64,000 nt of DNA, taken from the NCBI GenBank assembly GCA_034422115.1, contig DAOUJW010000002.1:44708-108707 (forward strand). Reading direction: 5' to 3'. The DNA is from DAOUJW01 sp034422115 (GTDB lineage Bacteria; Chloroflexota; Dehalococcoidia; Lucifugimonadales; UBA2985). The notes under the pieces are model-generated. The model searched no databases and was not told where the DNA came from. It was given only the letters and a program-made list of their open reading frames with translations. Of the stretch, positions 56,217-64,000 are shown piece by piece (within the stretch, counting starts at the first letter, position 1; the number at the start of each line of letters is the position of its first letter). A program made the position numbers and the translations under genes.

Positions 56217-56654
56217 ATGCTGCTTGGTGGATTCGATGCCATCAACGGCAGCCCCTTTGTATACGGCAGGGTCGCGTTGCCTGGCGTAACTGCGGTTACG
56301 GAAATCCAGTTCCTGGTCGATACCGGATCCACCTCAACAATGTTGTTGCCGCGCGACAGCATGAGAATGGGCATCGACTTCGACGCCTTGCCGGGTCACA
56401 CCCAAGGCAGCGTAGGCATTGGAGGCAACGCGGAATTCAAGAGGCTACCGGCCCTGATACTGTTTAGAGAGCCTGAACTTAGTGTCTATGTTTATGAAAT
56501 CGCGTTGGCCGTTGCGAGGCCACACCCTTCGATAAGAGACTTGCCGTCTTTGCTTGGGCGCGACATCCTGAACAGATGGGAAATGCGCTACTCCGCGCCC
56601 ACAGGTTCTCTTACCTTCGAGGCGCTGGACGCCGACCACACGTTGTTGCTCTAG
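56217..56654 (+). CDS. Retropepsin-like aspartyl protease
   Basis: 145 residues. One catalytic motif, FLVDTGSTSTMLLP (Asp34-Thr-Gly-Ser), and the family-typical C-terminal SLLGRDILNRWEMRYSAP. A single DTG means it must act as a homodimer, like retroviral proteases. No signal peptide, so it acts in the cytoplasm. It is coupled to the DUF5678 gene and probably forms a small proteolytic or toxin-antitoxin-like module; target unknown. Confidence 0.82.
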   Translation: MLLGGFDAINGSPFVYGRVALPGVTAVTEIQFLVDTGSTSTMLLPRDSMRMGIDFDALPGHTQGSVGIGGNAEFKRLPALILFREPELSVYVYEIALAVARPHPSIRDLPSLLGRDILNRWEMRYSAPTGSLTFEALDADHTLLL

Positions 56655-56695
56655 TATTATCGCGCTCGACACGCCGAGCGAGATGGAAAATACCT

Positions 56696-58432
56696 CTAGC
56701 TCTGCCTGTAGCGGTTGACTATGGGCAGACGTCGGTCGCGGCCAAAGGCCCTTGGCGTTATCTTGACCCCAGGCGGGGCCTGTCTTCGCTTGTACTCGTT
56801 GCGGTCCACCATCGCAATGACCCTCTGGACCGTCGCTGAGTCGAAGCCCATGTCCACAATGTCGGCGTAGCTGCGGTCCTCCTCCACGTAGGCCTGGAGA
56901 ATCTGGTCGAGGAGGTCGTAGGGCGGAAGCGTGTCCTGGTCGGTCTGGTCGGGCTTCAGCTCCGCGCTGGGGGCCTTGTCAATCACGCTCTGCGGGATTG
57001 CGTTGCGGGGCGAGCCGTGGTCGTTTCGATACCGGGCAAGCCGGTAGACCAGGGTCTTGGGCACGTCCTTGATGACCGCAAAGCCGCCCGCCATGTCGCC
57101 GTAGAGGGTGGCGTAGCCGGTGGCGACCTCACTCTTGTTGCCGGTGGTGAGCACCAGCCAGCCGAACTTGTTGGACAGGCCCATGAGGATGTTGCCCCTG
57201 ATGCGGGTCTGGATGTTCTCCTCGGCGACGTTGGGGGCGCTGTCTCCGAAGGGGCCGGAGAGCATGTGGAGCATGGCCTCGAAAGCCTCCTCGATGGGGA
57301 CGGTCAGCAGCTCGATGCCCAGGTTCTGCGTAAGCGATTTGGCGTCCAGCAGGCTGCCCTCTGACGAGTAGCGAGACGGCATTGCCACGCAGAGGACGTT
57401 CTCGCTGCCCAGGGCGTCCGCCGCGATGGCCGCGGTCAGGCTGGAGTCGATGCCGCCCGAAAGGCCGATGACCACCTTACTGAAGCCGCTCTTGCGCACG
57501 TAGTCCCCCGTGCCCAGCACCAGGGCGGCGTACACCTCCGCCAGGGGGGCCAGGGGCTCGGCGATGCAGCCGTCAAGGGCCTGCTTGGGATCGTCGGTGG
57601 CGAAGTCTGAGTGATGCACCACCCGGGACGCGCCAATGTTGTCCAGGATGGGACGCTCCTTGCGGGGCCTGGGGTCCCGGAGACGATGGCGGAAGACGGC
57701 GTCCATGTCCAGGTCGACCACCACCAGGTCCTCCTCGAACTGCCTGCCCCGGGCCACCAGCTCGCCGCTCTGGTCGAACACCACGCTGCCGCCGTCGAAC
57801 ACCAGCTCGTCCTGGCCGCCAACCAGGTTGGTGTAGGACACGAAGACCTCGTTGTCGGAGGCGCGGGTCGCCACCATTCGCTCACGAAAGCCCAGCTTTC
57901 CGGCGTGGTAGGGCGAGGCGTTGAGGTTGATGATTATCTCCGCGCCCGCCTCCCGCTGCACGGCCGCCGGGCCAAGGGCGTACCAGATGTCCTCACAGAT
58001 GTTGACGCCAATGTGGATGCCGTTGACCACGAACACGGGGCACTGGGAGCCGGCCTTGAAGTAGCGGTCTTCATCAAAGACGCCGTAGTTGGGCAGGTAC
58101 ATCTTGTGGTAGACGCCCAGCAGCTGGCCGTCGTGGGCCACCGCCGCGGCGTTGTAGATGTCGCCCTGGGAGTCCACAAAGCCCACGACAACGGTGATGC
58201 CCTGGGAGTTCGCCACCACCTCATGCATCTTCTGGATGTTGGAGCGGATGAAGGAGGGTTTGAACAGCAGGTCCTCCGGCGGGTAGCCGGGGATTGCCAT
58301 CTCCGGGAAGACCACAAGGTCGGCCTGCTGCTCCCGGGCCTTCCTGATGTACTCCAGGACCTTGGCCGTGTTGCCCTCCAGGTCGCCCACGGTGGTGTTG
58401 ATCTGGGCCATTGCCAGACGTAGATTGCGCAC
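56696..58432 (-). CDS. nadE: Glutamine-hydrolysing NAD+ synthetase
   Basis: 578 residues, GTG start 58432 with GGAGTGAG upstream (ATG 58411 is an alternative). The N-terminal nitrilase/glutaminase domain has Glu44 (VFPEMAIPGYPPEDLL), Lys110 (YHKMYLPNYGVFDE) and Cys146 (GVNICEDIW). The C-terminal ATP pyrophosphatase domain has GLSGGIDSSLTAAIAADALG and LVLTTGNKSEVATGYATLYG. It amidates deamido-NAD+. Its last 36 bases are duplicated 917 bases downstream, flanking a cassette. Confidence 0.95.
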   Translation of the reverse strand: MRNLRLAMAQINTTVGDLEGNTAKVLEYIRKAREQQADLVVFPEMAIPGYPPEDLLFKPSFIRSNIQKMHEVVANSQGITVVVGFVDSQGDIYNAAAVAHDGQLLGVYHKMYLPNYGVFDEDRYFKAGSQCPVFVVNGIHIGVNICEDIWYALGPAAVQREAGAEIIINLNASPYHAGKLGFRERMVATRASDNEVFVSYTNLVGGQDELVFDGGSVVFDQSGELVARGRQFEEDLVVVDLDMDAVFRHRLRDPRPRKERPILDNIGASRVVHHSDFATDDPKQALDGCIAEPLAPLAEVYAALVLGTGDYVRKSGFSKVVIGLSGGIDSSLTAAIAADALGSENVLCVAMPSRYSSEGSLLDAKSLTQNLGIELLTVPIEEAFEAMLHMLSGPFGDSAPNVAEENIQTRIRGNILMGLSNKFGWLVLTTGNKSEVATGYATLYGDMAGGFAVIKDVPKTLVYRLARYRNDHGSPRNAIPQSVIDKAPSAELKPDQTDQDTLPPYDLLDQILQAYVEEDRSYADIVDMGFDSATVQRVIAMVDRNEYKRRQAPPGVKITPRAFGRDRRLPIVNRYRQS

Positions 58433-58562
58433 GCTTAAAGCTCACTCCAATTGCGTTTGGTTATAGAGTATAGCACAAGGGGAAGTTAGACCATTGCTGG
58501 GAGTGGGTCTGGCACCAAGTCTAGACCCTCTAGCCACACATCAGGGCTGTGTTGTAGTAATA

Positions 58563-58620
58563 TGTAGGGGCGGTTCGCGGACCGCCCTATATGCTTGATG
58601 CGGGGGCAGGAATCCAGGGG
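58563..58620. repeat. Family C palindrome and a partial family B unit
   Basis: TGTAGGGGCGGTTCGCGGAC (58563-58590, one mismatch from the other copies) followed by a half family B unit (GCAGGAATCCAGGGG). Confidence 0.6.
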
Positions 58621-58655
58621 CGGGAACACGTCTCAAGAATAAAAAAGAGGCATGT

Positions 58656-58961
58656 ATGCTTGCATTCGATGAAAGAGTGACAATCAAGGACAGGGACGGC
58701 AGCGTCATCGGCAGTTGCCGGATGACCGGCTGGGTGGACCAGACCGATCCGGCTATGAGGAGATGGCACGGGGAGTTTATGCCCATTGCCGGGCAGCCTT
58801 GGGAGTTCGCTGTCACTACGATAGAGAGAAGCGGACTTCAGGTGGTGTGCGAGGACGGCGCAACGGCCAGGATACTCGCGCCCACCGTCACCGACGCCCT
58901 GAGCTCAGGAGTGCGCTGCACCTTCGAGGGCATCTGGCCGCCGCCCAGGCCGGTGGGTTAG
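58656..58961 (+). CDS. Unknown 101-residue beta-rich protein
   Basis: ATG 58656 with AAGAGG upstream. Strand-rich: MLAFDERVTIKDRDGSVIGS, MRRWHGEFMPIAGQPWEFAV, RSGLQVVCEDGATARILAPT. Not recognised. It is flanked by nadE (divergent) and by the accessory pair at 59-59.9 kb (convergent). Confidence 0.5.
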   Translation: MLAFDERVTIKDRDGSVIGSCRMTGWVDQTDPAMRRWHGEFMPIAGQPWEFAVTTIERSGLQVVCEDGATARILAPTVTDALSSGVRCTFEGIWPPPRPVG

Positions 58962-58991
58962 GGGGCGTGGGTACCATACTAGACGTCTCGG

Positions 58992-59489
58992 CTAGTTCCC
59001 CGCAAAGGCTTCAGCTACTGTCATTCGGTTCTCTAGAAGTGGCCTCAGTTTATCTCTCATACTGCGAGCCAGGCTATCCTTGACATCGATGTTGAGCAAG
59101 TAGATCGAGGCATGCCCTACGTTCGATGGCTTTGCTGTGTCAATTACTACGAATGCTTTGTTCCCGTCGTCGCTAATCTCTCGTACTGCGCGGGCAGTAA
59201 AGCGCGCCACTCCTTCTGAGACTCTTGTATCTCCTGCAGAGGGCCTTGCCAGTTTTTCGTTTATGGAGTCTTCAACGAATTCCTTGGTGGCGTACTGCAG
59301 GCGATGTACTGAGAAACCACGTTCTTTCAAATCTCTCAGGGGAATCGCAGATGGCTGAACCTCACCGCCTCTAACGTGGTCAGGATTTAGGATCTCTCTG
59401 AGGAGCCTCTCTTCATCTAGTACAATGCCCGGAGAAATGCCTGGCGCCGCAGTTGTAGCTTCGTCCAGGTGCAGAGGCTGAGAATGCAT
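58992..59489 (-). CDS. Unknown protein, second gene of an accessory pair
   Basis: 165 residues. It shows LREILNPDHVRGGEVQPSAI, LKERGFSVHRLQYATKEFVE and VARFTARAVREISDDGNKAF, ending in a helix ARSMRDKLRPLLENRM. No known domain. It starts six bases after the stop of the 123-residue gene, and both are less GC-rich than flanking housekeeping genes. A toxin-antitoxin or defence-type pair is possible from layout only. Confidence 0.5.
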   Translation of the reverse strand: MHSQPLHLDEATTAAPGISPGIVLDEERLLREILNPDHVRGGEVQPSAIPLRDLKERGFSVHRLQYATKEFVEDSINEKLARPSAGDTRVSEGVARFTARAVREISDDGNKAFVVIDTAKPSNVGHASIYLLNIDVKDSLARSMRDKLRPLLENRMTVAEAFAGN

Positions 59490-59495
59490 ACGTGA

Positions 59496-59867
59496 CTATA
59501 AGGCCAGCAGCACCCTGAGTTCTCCGGGAAGAGGTGAAGTCACAGGGACGTCGTCACCGAACCATTCATCGCCGTTTTTGGCACGGGCGTAATATGAAAA
59601 TTTACCTGTGCCATAGAATCCGAGATCGATACGCGCCCCTTCAATGGACCATGCAAAGTTGACCTCGCCGTCGTCTGCCAATGAGATGTGGGGGGATGCT
59701 CTTAGTGGTACAGGCAGACGTTCTGTGAATTTCCGGGCGTCAACAAATGCTCTGTCGTTAGGCCAATCAGCACTTGGCCACCGGGCGGTCTTAGGCAACG
59801 ACCGTAACTCAGCTAGCCGCTCCAACAGCGGCAGGATGACAGGATTCCAGTATATTTCTTGCTCCAT
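59496..59867 (-). CDS. Unknown protein, first gene of an accessory pair
   Basis: 123 residues. N-terminal helix MEQEIYWNPVILPLLERLAE, then ADWPNDRAFVDARKFTERLP, and a beta-rich second half SLADDGEVNFAWSIEGARID followed by LGFYGTGKFSYYARAKNG. The repeated aromatic strands suggest a small beta-sandwich. No family is recognised. Co-transcribed with the 165-residue gene. Confidence 0.5.
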   Translation of the reverse strand: MEQEIYWNPVILPLLERLAELRSLPKTARWPSADWPNDRAFVDARKFTERLPVPLRASPHISLADDGEVNFAWSIEGARIDLGFYGTGKFSYYARAKNGDEWFGDDVPVTSPLPGELRVLLAL

Positions 59868-60120
59868 AAGCGTTACTGACTGTCAATAGTAGTGAATTAC
59901 ATGATCGGTTCCCAACAGCCAACGGAAGGGAACATTGTCGAGTGCTTATCGTGGAAAGGCAGATACTCCACCATAATATCTCTTTAGTGATTCTTCAGCA
60001 GGTGTTAAGATACACAATCCTTAACTATATTGTACACCATAAACTGGCGGATTTCCGCCTTGTTCCTCCCGTCTGGGGACGTGAACTTGATAGACCTATA
60101 TTGTGAGTCGTGATCTCCCC
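59868..60120. other. AT-rich intergenic gap
   Basis: 253 bases between the accessory pair and lhgO. AT-rich with no family A-F repeats. It must contain the promoter of the accessory pair. No gene or RNA is recognised. Confidence 0.5.
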
Positions 60121-61335
60121 CTACCCCAACTCAAAGGACTTGGACGCAAGGTCAACTATGTAGCTGCCTATGGCCAGGGAGGACGTGGCCCCGGGCGAGG
60201 GCGCGTTGAGCACGTGGATTGCGCCCCTGGCCTCCTCTATGCGGAAGTCGTCCACAAGGGAGCCGTTGGGGTTGACGGCCTGCGCCCTCACGCCTGCACC
60301 GCCCGACACCACGTCGTCGGGGGTGATCTCCGGCAGCAGGCGTCGGAGGTCTCTCACGAACGTCGCCTTGCTGAAGGAGCGGTGCATCTCCGCAATGCCC
60401 ACCTTCCAGAACTTCCGGGACATCGACCAGAAGCCCCCGTATGAGAGGGTGTCCATGAACTCGCCCAGCTTGAAGCTGGTCTTGGTGTACCCCTCCCGAG
60501 CAAAGGCCAGGACGGCGTTGGGCCCGGCCTCCACCTCCCCGTTGATGCGCTTGGTGAAGTGGACACCCAGGAAGGGGAGGCTGGGGTTGGGCACGGGGTA
60601 GATGAGGCCCTTAACCAGGTCCCGGCGGTCGTCCTTCAGCGTGTAGTACTCGCCGCGGAAGGGGATGATCCGCACGCTGGGCTTGATGCCCATCATCCGG
60701 GCTACCCTGTCCGCCGCAAGCCCGGCGCAGTTGATAAGGTGCTTTGTCTGCACGTCGCCCTGGGTCGTCTCCAAGACCAGCGATCCCTGGTCCTCCCAGA
60801 TGGCCCGGACGGCCGCGTTGTTCACAATCTCCCCACCGCCGGCTCTTATCTTGTCGGCGTAGGTGTTGGCTACCTTCTTGAAGTCGACGATGCCGGTCAC
60901 GGGCACCCAGAGGGCCTTCAGCCCGAAGGAGTGAGGCTCAATCTCCTTCAGCCGCTCGGGGCCAATCTCCTCCAGCCCCTGCACGCCGTTGGCGACGCCC
61001 CGCTCGTAGAGCGTGTTCATCCTGCCGAACTCCGACTCGCTGGTGGCCACAATCACCTTGCCGCACTGCTCGTACTCAATGTCGTTCTCCTCGCAGAACC
61101 GGGTGAGCAGCCCCACGCCGGCGGTGCAGAACTGGGCCTTGGCCGACCCGGGCGCGTAGTAGATGCCGGAGTGAATGACCCCGCTGTTGTGGCCGGTCTG
61201 GTGCTGGGCCAGGGTAGGCTCCTTCTCCAGGACGATGACCTTGCAGTCGGGATGCCGCTCCGTGAGGCGCAGGGCGGTCGCGAGGCCGACTATTCCGCCC
61301 CCGATGATTGCTACCTGGTATTGCTGTCTCTCCAT
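60121..61335 (-). CDS. lhgO: L-2-hydroxyglutarate oxidase
   Basis: 404 residues, FAD-dependent DAO family. Dinucleotide motif VAIIGGGIVGLATALRLTER at the N-terminus, the LhgO-typical TGHNSGVIHSGIYYAPGSAK, KHLINCAGLAADRVARMMGI, and PFRGEYYTLKDDRRDLVKGL. It oxidises L-2-hydroxyglutarate to 2-oxoglutarate and feeds electrons to the quinone pool. rph lies 45 bases upstream on the same strand, so lhgO may be read from the rph transcript. Confidence 0.92.
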   Translation of the reverse strand: MERQQYQVAIIGGGIVGLATALRLTERHPDCKVIVLEKEPTLAQHQTGHNSGVIHSGIYYAPGSAKAQFCTAGVGLLTRFCEENDIEYEQCGKVIVATSESEFGRMNTLYERGVANGVQGLEEIGPERLKEIEPHSFGLKALWVPVTGIVDFKKVANTYADKIRAGGGEIVNNAAVRAIWEDQGSLVLETTQGDVQTKHLINCAGLAADRVARMMGIKPSVRIIPFRGEYYTLKDDRRDLVKGLIYPVPNPSLPFLGVHFTKRINGEVEAGPNAVLAFAREGYTKTSFKLGEFMDTLSYGGFWSMSRKFWKVGIAEMHRSFSKATFVRDLRRLLPEITPDDVVSGGAGVRAQAVNPNGSLVDDFRIEEARGAIHVLNAPSPGATSSLAIGSYIVDLASKSFELG

Positions 61336-61380
61336 AGCGGTCTCCCTCGACCCTTGGATGGAAAGGATCTGCTCAAGGCT

Positions 61381-62103
61381 TCAGAGGGACTTGATGGCCG
61401 CCTGCTGAGCCTCGAAGTGGTACTGGATGCCCCTGCCGGCTAGGGACAGCAGGTCGTTCATGGCGTCACGGGAGAAGGGGCTGCCCTCTGCGGTTCCCTG
61501 CACCTCCACGTACTCCCCGGCGTCCGTCATCACCACGTTGAAGTCCACCTCCGCCCGTGAGTCCTCGTCGTAGCACAGGTCCAGCGCCAGCTCGTTGTCC
61601 ACCAGCCCCACGCTGATGGCGGCCACCGCGCCCTTGAGTGGCACAGAGCGAAGGGCGCCCGTCTTGACCATGTACTGCATGGCCTGGTACAGGGCAATGT
61701 AGGCCCCGGTGATGGAGGCCGTGCGCGTGCCGCCGTCGGCCTGCAGGACGTCGCAGTCTATGGTGATGGTGCGCTCGCCCATAGCGCCCATGTCGGCGAC
61801 CGCCCTGAGCGACCGGCCGATGAGCCGCTGTATCTCCAACGTGCGCCCCGACACCCGGCCCGCCTCGCGCTCGCGCTGTGTCCTGGTCAGCGTCGAGCGG
61901 GGCAGCATATTGTACTCCGCCGTTATCCACCCCTTGCCCTGGCCGCGGAGCCACGGCGGGACCCGCTCCTCAAGGCTGGCCGTGCACACCACCCTGGTCT
62001 CCCCCACCTCAATGAGCGCCGAGCCTTCCGGGAACACCAGGTAGGACGGGGTTATGGTCACGTCCCTGGGGCGGTCGTTGGGTCTGCCGTCTACTCTGAA
62101 CAT
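61381..62103 (-). CDS. rph: Ribonuclease PH
   Basis: 240 residues. FRVDGRPNDRPRDVTITPSY at the N-terminus, GKGWITAEYNMLPRSTLTR, SLRAVADMGAMGERTITIDC, DVLQADGGTRTASITGAYIA and DLCYDEDSRAEVDFNVVMTD. It trims tRNA 3' ends by phosphorolysis. The length is standard and the active-site Arg/Asp residues are intact. Confidence 0.95.
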   Translation of the reverse strand: MFRVDGRPNDRPRDVTITPSYLVFPEGSALIEVGETRVVCTASLEERVPPWLRGQGKGWITAEYNMLPRSTLTRTQREREAGRVSGRTLEIQRLIGRSLRAVADMGAMGERTITIDCDVLQADGGTRTASITGAYIALYQAMQYMVKTGALRSVPLKGAVAAISVGLVDNELALDLCYDEDSRAEVDFNVVMTDAGEYVEVQGTAEGSPFSRDAMNDLLSLAGRGIQYHFEAQQAAIKSL

Positions 62104-62237
62104 GGGCTTGTGCGGGTTCGCAGGCGCTGAGCGCCTCGCAGGTGAGTCTACACCAGCGCCCCTGGGTTTTCAACGGGCGGTGGGGTGTGAGAGCGAAAGG
62201 CGTACGACTCAAAGCCCACGAGCATTGTCCAAGGAAA

Positions 62238-62288
62238 TGAGCGGGCAGATGCCAGGGATGGTCTGCCCGCTCAAGTGGCTCGACACTC
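62238..62288. repeat. Degenerate family A repeat
   Basis: AATGAGCGGGCAGATGCCAG...CTGCCCGCTCAAGTGGCTCG, a decayed palindrome reaching the stop codon of the Cache-domain gene. Confidence 0.55.
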
Positions 62289-64000
62289 TAAGACTCGTCG
62301 GCGACGTCAGGCTGGTCGTCGTAGTAGCGCGACGTGAAGAGCAGCCCGTCGTGGCGGATAGCCCACACGTGAGCGTACAAGGTCTCCGAAGACCTCGTGT
62401 TGGGGAAGACGAAGCTGACCCAGATGCCGTCCTCAGTGGCCGCCGCCATCTCTTGGCCAATCTTCCGAATGCGGCCGAGCTCTTTCAAGTCGGTGCCTAT
62501 TAGATGTGGAGTGAGGACAGCGACCCGTATAATGTCGCTCTCATCGGCCATTGTCAGGTTCCACTGACCGTCAACGCTCTCCTGGCTGTTGTAATGGGCG
62601 ATGGTGTCGTCCAATCCGTTGGCCTGATAGTACGCTATGGCCTCCTGCACGTACTCCTTGGTCCGCGCCGCCGGGTCTTCAACCTGCGGGTAGTAGCCGG
62701 AAGCGAAGAGCATCCCGTCGCGTCGCACAGCGTACCCCACCTTGGGAACTTCCTTGAGCGTTACCGGGTGAGGCCACAGGTACTCTACCCAGACTCCTTC
62801 ACCGCCGTCAACGGCCTTGGCCAACTCCTCACCCAGCTTGTAGCCGTCGGAACCCACTACGTTCTTGATATCGGTCCCTATGAGCTGTGGCAACAGAGGG
62901 TGGACGTGGTAGATGTCGGCGTCGTCGGTGGCGAAGAGATACCACTGGCCCTCGAAGCTGGCGACGCTGTTGTAGTAGTTGAGCATGGACTCCAAGCCTT
63001 CGCTCTCGTAACGTTCTATGGCCTGGTTCACGTACTGGACGGTGTACTCCCTTGGGTCGGCGTCGCGCCAGGCCGGGGGACCGGTCTCGGGCTCGCCGGC
63101 GTAGTAGCCGGAGGCGAATATCAGCCCGTCGTGGCGGATGGCCCAGGTGACCTTTTGCTGTTCCTTCCGGGAAACGGGATGGGGCCACAGGTACTCCACC
63201 CACACGCCTTGCTCCGTGGCTTCCGCTATCTCCTCACCCAGCTCCTGCCCGTCGGAGCCGACCACGTCCTTGATGTCGGTGCCAATGAGGTGGGGGAAAA
63301 TGGGATGGGCCAGGTAGATGTCATCCTCGCCGATGAGGAACAGGTAAAACTGTCCGTCCAGGCTGTCCTGGCCGTTGTAGTGGGTGATGACAGCGTCGAG
63401 GCCGTCATTCTCGTATTTGAGTATAGCCTTGTTCACGTATTCCTTAACGGAATCCGCGACGTCTTCCACCAAGGCAGAATGGCTGGAAGAGAACACCAGG
63501 CCGTCGTAAAGGACGACGAGTACTCGCCGCGGCTCTTCCTGCTTGGTGGCCGGGTTGACGCCCTGGGTCGTAATCCAGAGACCCTCCTCGGTGGCAGCTC
63601 CCACCAGCTGCGTGAGGCCGGCAAATGGCGAGCCCGGGCCAACGTACTGGCCTTCCAGGGCGGGAATGTTCCGGTATACCAGCAACCTGCTTTCTGCTTC
63701 GTCCATGAGGATCAGTGTCCGCCCGTTTTCTGTGGATGCCTCAGACTTGTAGCGCGCGACCGTCGCTTCCCGGCCGTTGGCCTCGTAGTAGGCGATAGCC
63801 TTTTCCACGTAGGCGCGCGTCAGCGCATCGTCGGAAGCGGGGGGCGGTGGCGCGTCCACGTCACCCTCAACATAGTAGGCAGAGGCGAAGACGTATCCGT
63901 CGTGGCGGATTATCCAGAGGTACACCGTCAATTGCCCCGCCGTCCTGGGGTTGGGCCACAAGTACTTGAACCAGTGGCCTTCCTCGGTGGCGCTGAGAAG
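62288..64000 (-). CDS. Tandem Cache-domain protein, 5' end beyond window
   Basis: At least 570 residues with no start in the window; coding continues past 64000. It is built of repeated ~130-residue Cache-like sensor units. Each has a helix EYVxxAIxxYExxGLxxxxxxYN, a strand block, HPxxPxLIGTDIKDVVGSDG, a helix ExGVWVEYLWPHPVxxKExx, and K(V/T)xxAIRHDGLIFASGYY. Four complete units and one partial unit are visible; the second from the N-terminal side is the most divergent. After the last unit the protein simply stops, with no kinase, methyl-accepting or cyclase domain. A signal peptide or other output could lie upstream. It is probably an extracytoplasmic ligand sensor or binder. Confidence 0.75.
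   Translation of the reverse strand, partial: LLSATEEGHWFKYLWPNPRTAGQLTVYLWIIRHDGYVFASAYYVEGDVDAPPPPASDDALTRAYVEKAIAYYEANGREATVARYKSEASTENGRTLILMDEAESRLLVYRNIPALEGQYVGPGSPFAGLTQLVGAATEEGLWITTQGVNPATKQEEPRRVLVVLYDGLVFSSSHSALVEDVADSVKEYVNKAILKYENDGLDAVITHYNGQDSLDGQFYLFLIGEDDIYLAHPIFPHLIGTDIKDVVGSDGQELGEEIAEATEQGVWVEYLWPHPVSRKEQQKVTWAIRHDGLIFASGYYAGEPETGPPAWRDADPREYTVQYVNQAIERYESEGLESMLNYYNSVASFEGQWYLFATDDADIYHVHPLLPQLIGTDIKNVVGSDGYKLGEELAKAVDGGEGVWVEYLWPHPVTLKEVPKVGYAVRRDGMLFASGYYPQVEDPAARTKEYVQEAIAYYQANGLDDTIAHYNSQESVDGQWNLTMADESDIIRVAVLTPHLIGTDLKELGRIRKIGQEMAAATEDGIWVSFVFPNTRSSETLYAHVWAIRHDGLLFTSRYYDDQPDVADES

Larger units (their letters stand above)
55779..56731. mobile_element. Gene cassette bounded by a duplicated 3' end of nadE
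   Basis: The 29 bases at 55786-55814 (TGCCTGTAGCGGTTGACTAT...GACG) are identical to 56703-56731, which is the 3' end of nadE in reverse. Extended to 36 bases (55779-55814 and 56696-56731) there are only two mismatches, and both copies preserve the RYRQ-x-stop reading. The 0.9 kb between them carries a DUF5678 protein and a retropepsin-like protease, no integrase. This is the signature of site-specific insertion at a gene 3' end. Confidence 0.68.

Noticed and set aside
58962..60120. Looked for terminal or direct repeats around the accessory pair at 59-59.9 kb
   Set aside because: No matching ends seen, so it is not called a mobile element.

Overview
This 64 kb window is high-GC, densely coded, and carries no rRNA, tRNA, prophage or CRISPR array that I can see. 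The mix of genes resembles uncultured Chloroflexota of the Dehalococcoidia/SAR202 type. That mix includes paralogous crotonases, an LLM-class F420-type oxidoreductase, a thiolase with its DUF35 partner, Ldh-type and FAH-type catabolic enzymes, a T-box regulated trpE, plant-like leucine-rich-repeat surface proteins, many TTG/GTG starts, and short palindromic repeats scattered between genes. The assignment is an inference from gene content and style, not from a marker phylogeny. Markers that could settle it are present: gyrB, recA, cysS, nadE and rph.

Layout. 1-10 kb: 3' truncated siroheme reductase, DUF433 orphan, tandem crotonases, a HigBA-like toxin-antitoxin pair, phosphoesterase, recX-recA, secreted zinc protease, and a PIN toxin with a large partner. 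10-22 kb: Trp T-box and trpE, MFS exporter, DUF35/thiolase pair, a Tat-exported sulfite-oxidase-like enzyme, aldehyde dehydrogenase and amidinotransferase. 22-34 kb: a two-block LRR membrane protein, gyrB, LLM oxidoreductase, TolB-like propeller, a shortened acyl-CoA dehydrogenase, Ldh-type dehydrogenase, FAH-family hydrolase and lipB. 34-43 kb: a cysteinyl-tRNA synthetase fused to a glycosyltransferase, folP, folK, Trm112, tldD/tldE and a HEAT protein. 43-54 kb: a transposon-like cassette with a PBECR-like nuclease pair, ROK kinase, MoxR/ChlI-like AAA protein, heptad coiled coil, trxB, LRR lipoprotein, pabB-pabC, an Lrp regulator and a dienelactone hydrolase. 54-64 kb: a split EamA transporter, a direct-repeat-bounded cassette (DUF5678 plus retropepsin-like protease) at the 3' end of nadE, an orphan gene pair, lhgO, rph and a tandem Cache-domain protein truncated by the window end.

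Functional links. Folate synthesis is spread over three loci (folP, folK, pabB-pabC), and chorismate is used by both trpE and pabB. The aldehyde dehydrogenase and amidinotransferase look like an amino-acid (arginine/ornithine type) catabolic pair. Crotonases, acyl-CoA dehydrogenase, thiolase, Ldh, FAH and LhgO point to heterotrophic breakdown of organic and fatty acids.

The most unusual structures are two small gene-pair cassettes with element-like boundaries and no recombinase of their own. One (about 42.84-43.92 kb) has near-perfect 25-bp terminal inverted repeats and an apparent 8-bp target duplication. The other (about 55.78-56.73 kb) lies between two copies of the last 29-36 bases of nadE. 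Several other two-gene accessory pairs, and the CysRS-glycosyltransferase fusion, are also worth following up. At least five families of short palindromic repeats fill the intergenic gaps, and in places they contribute to coding sequence or to a ribosome-binding region.
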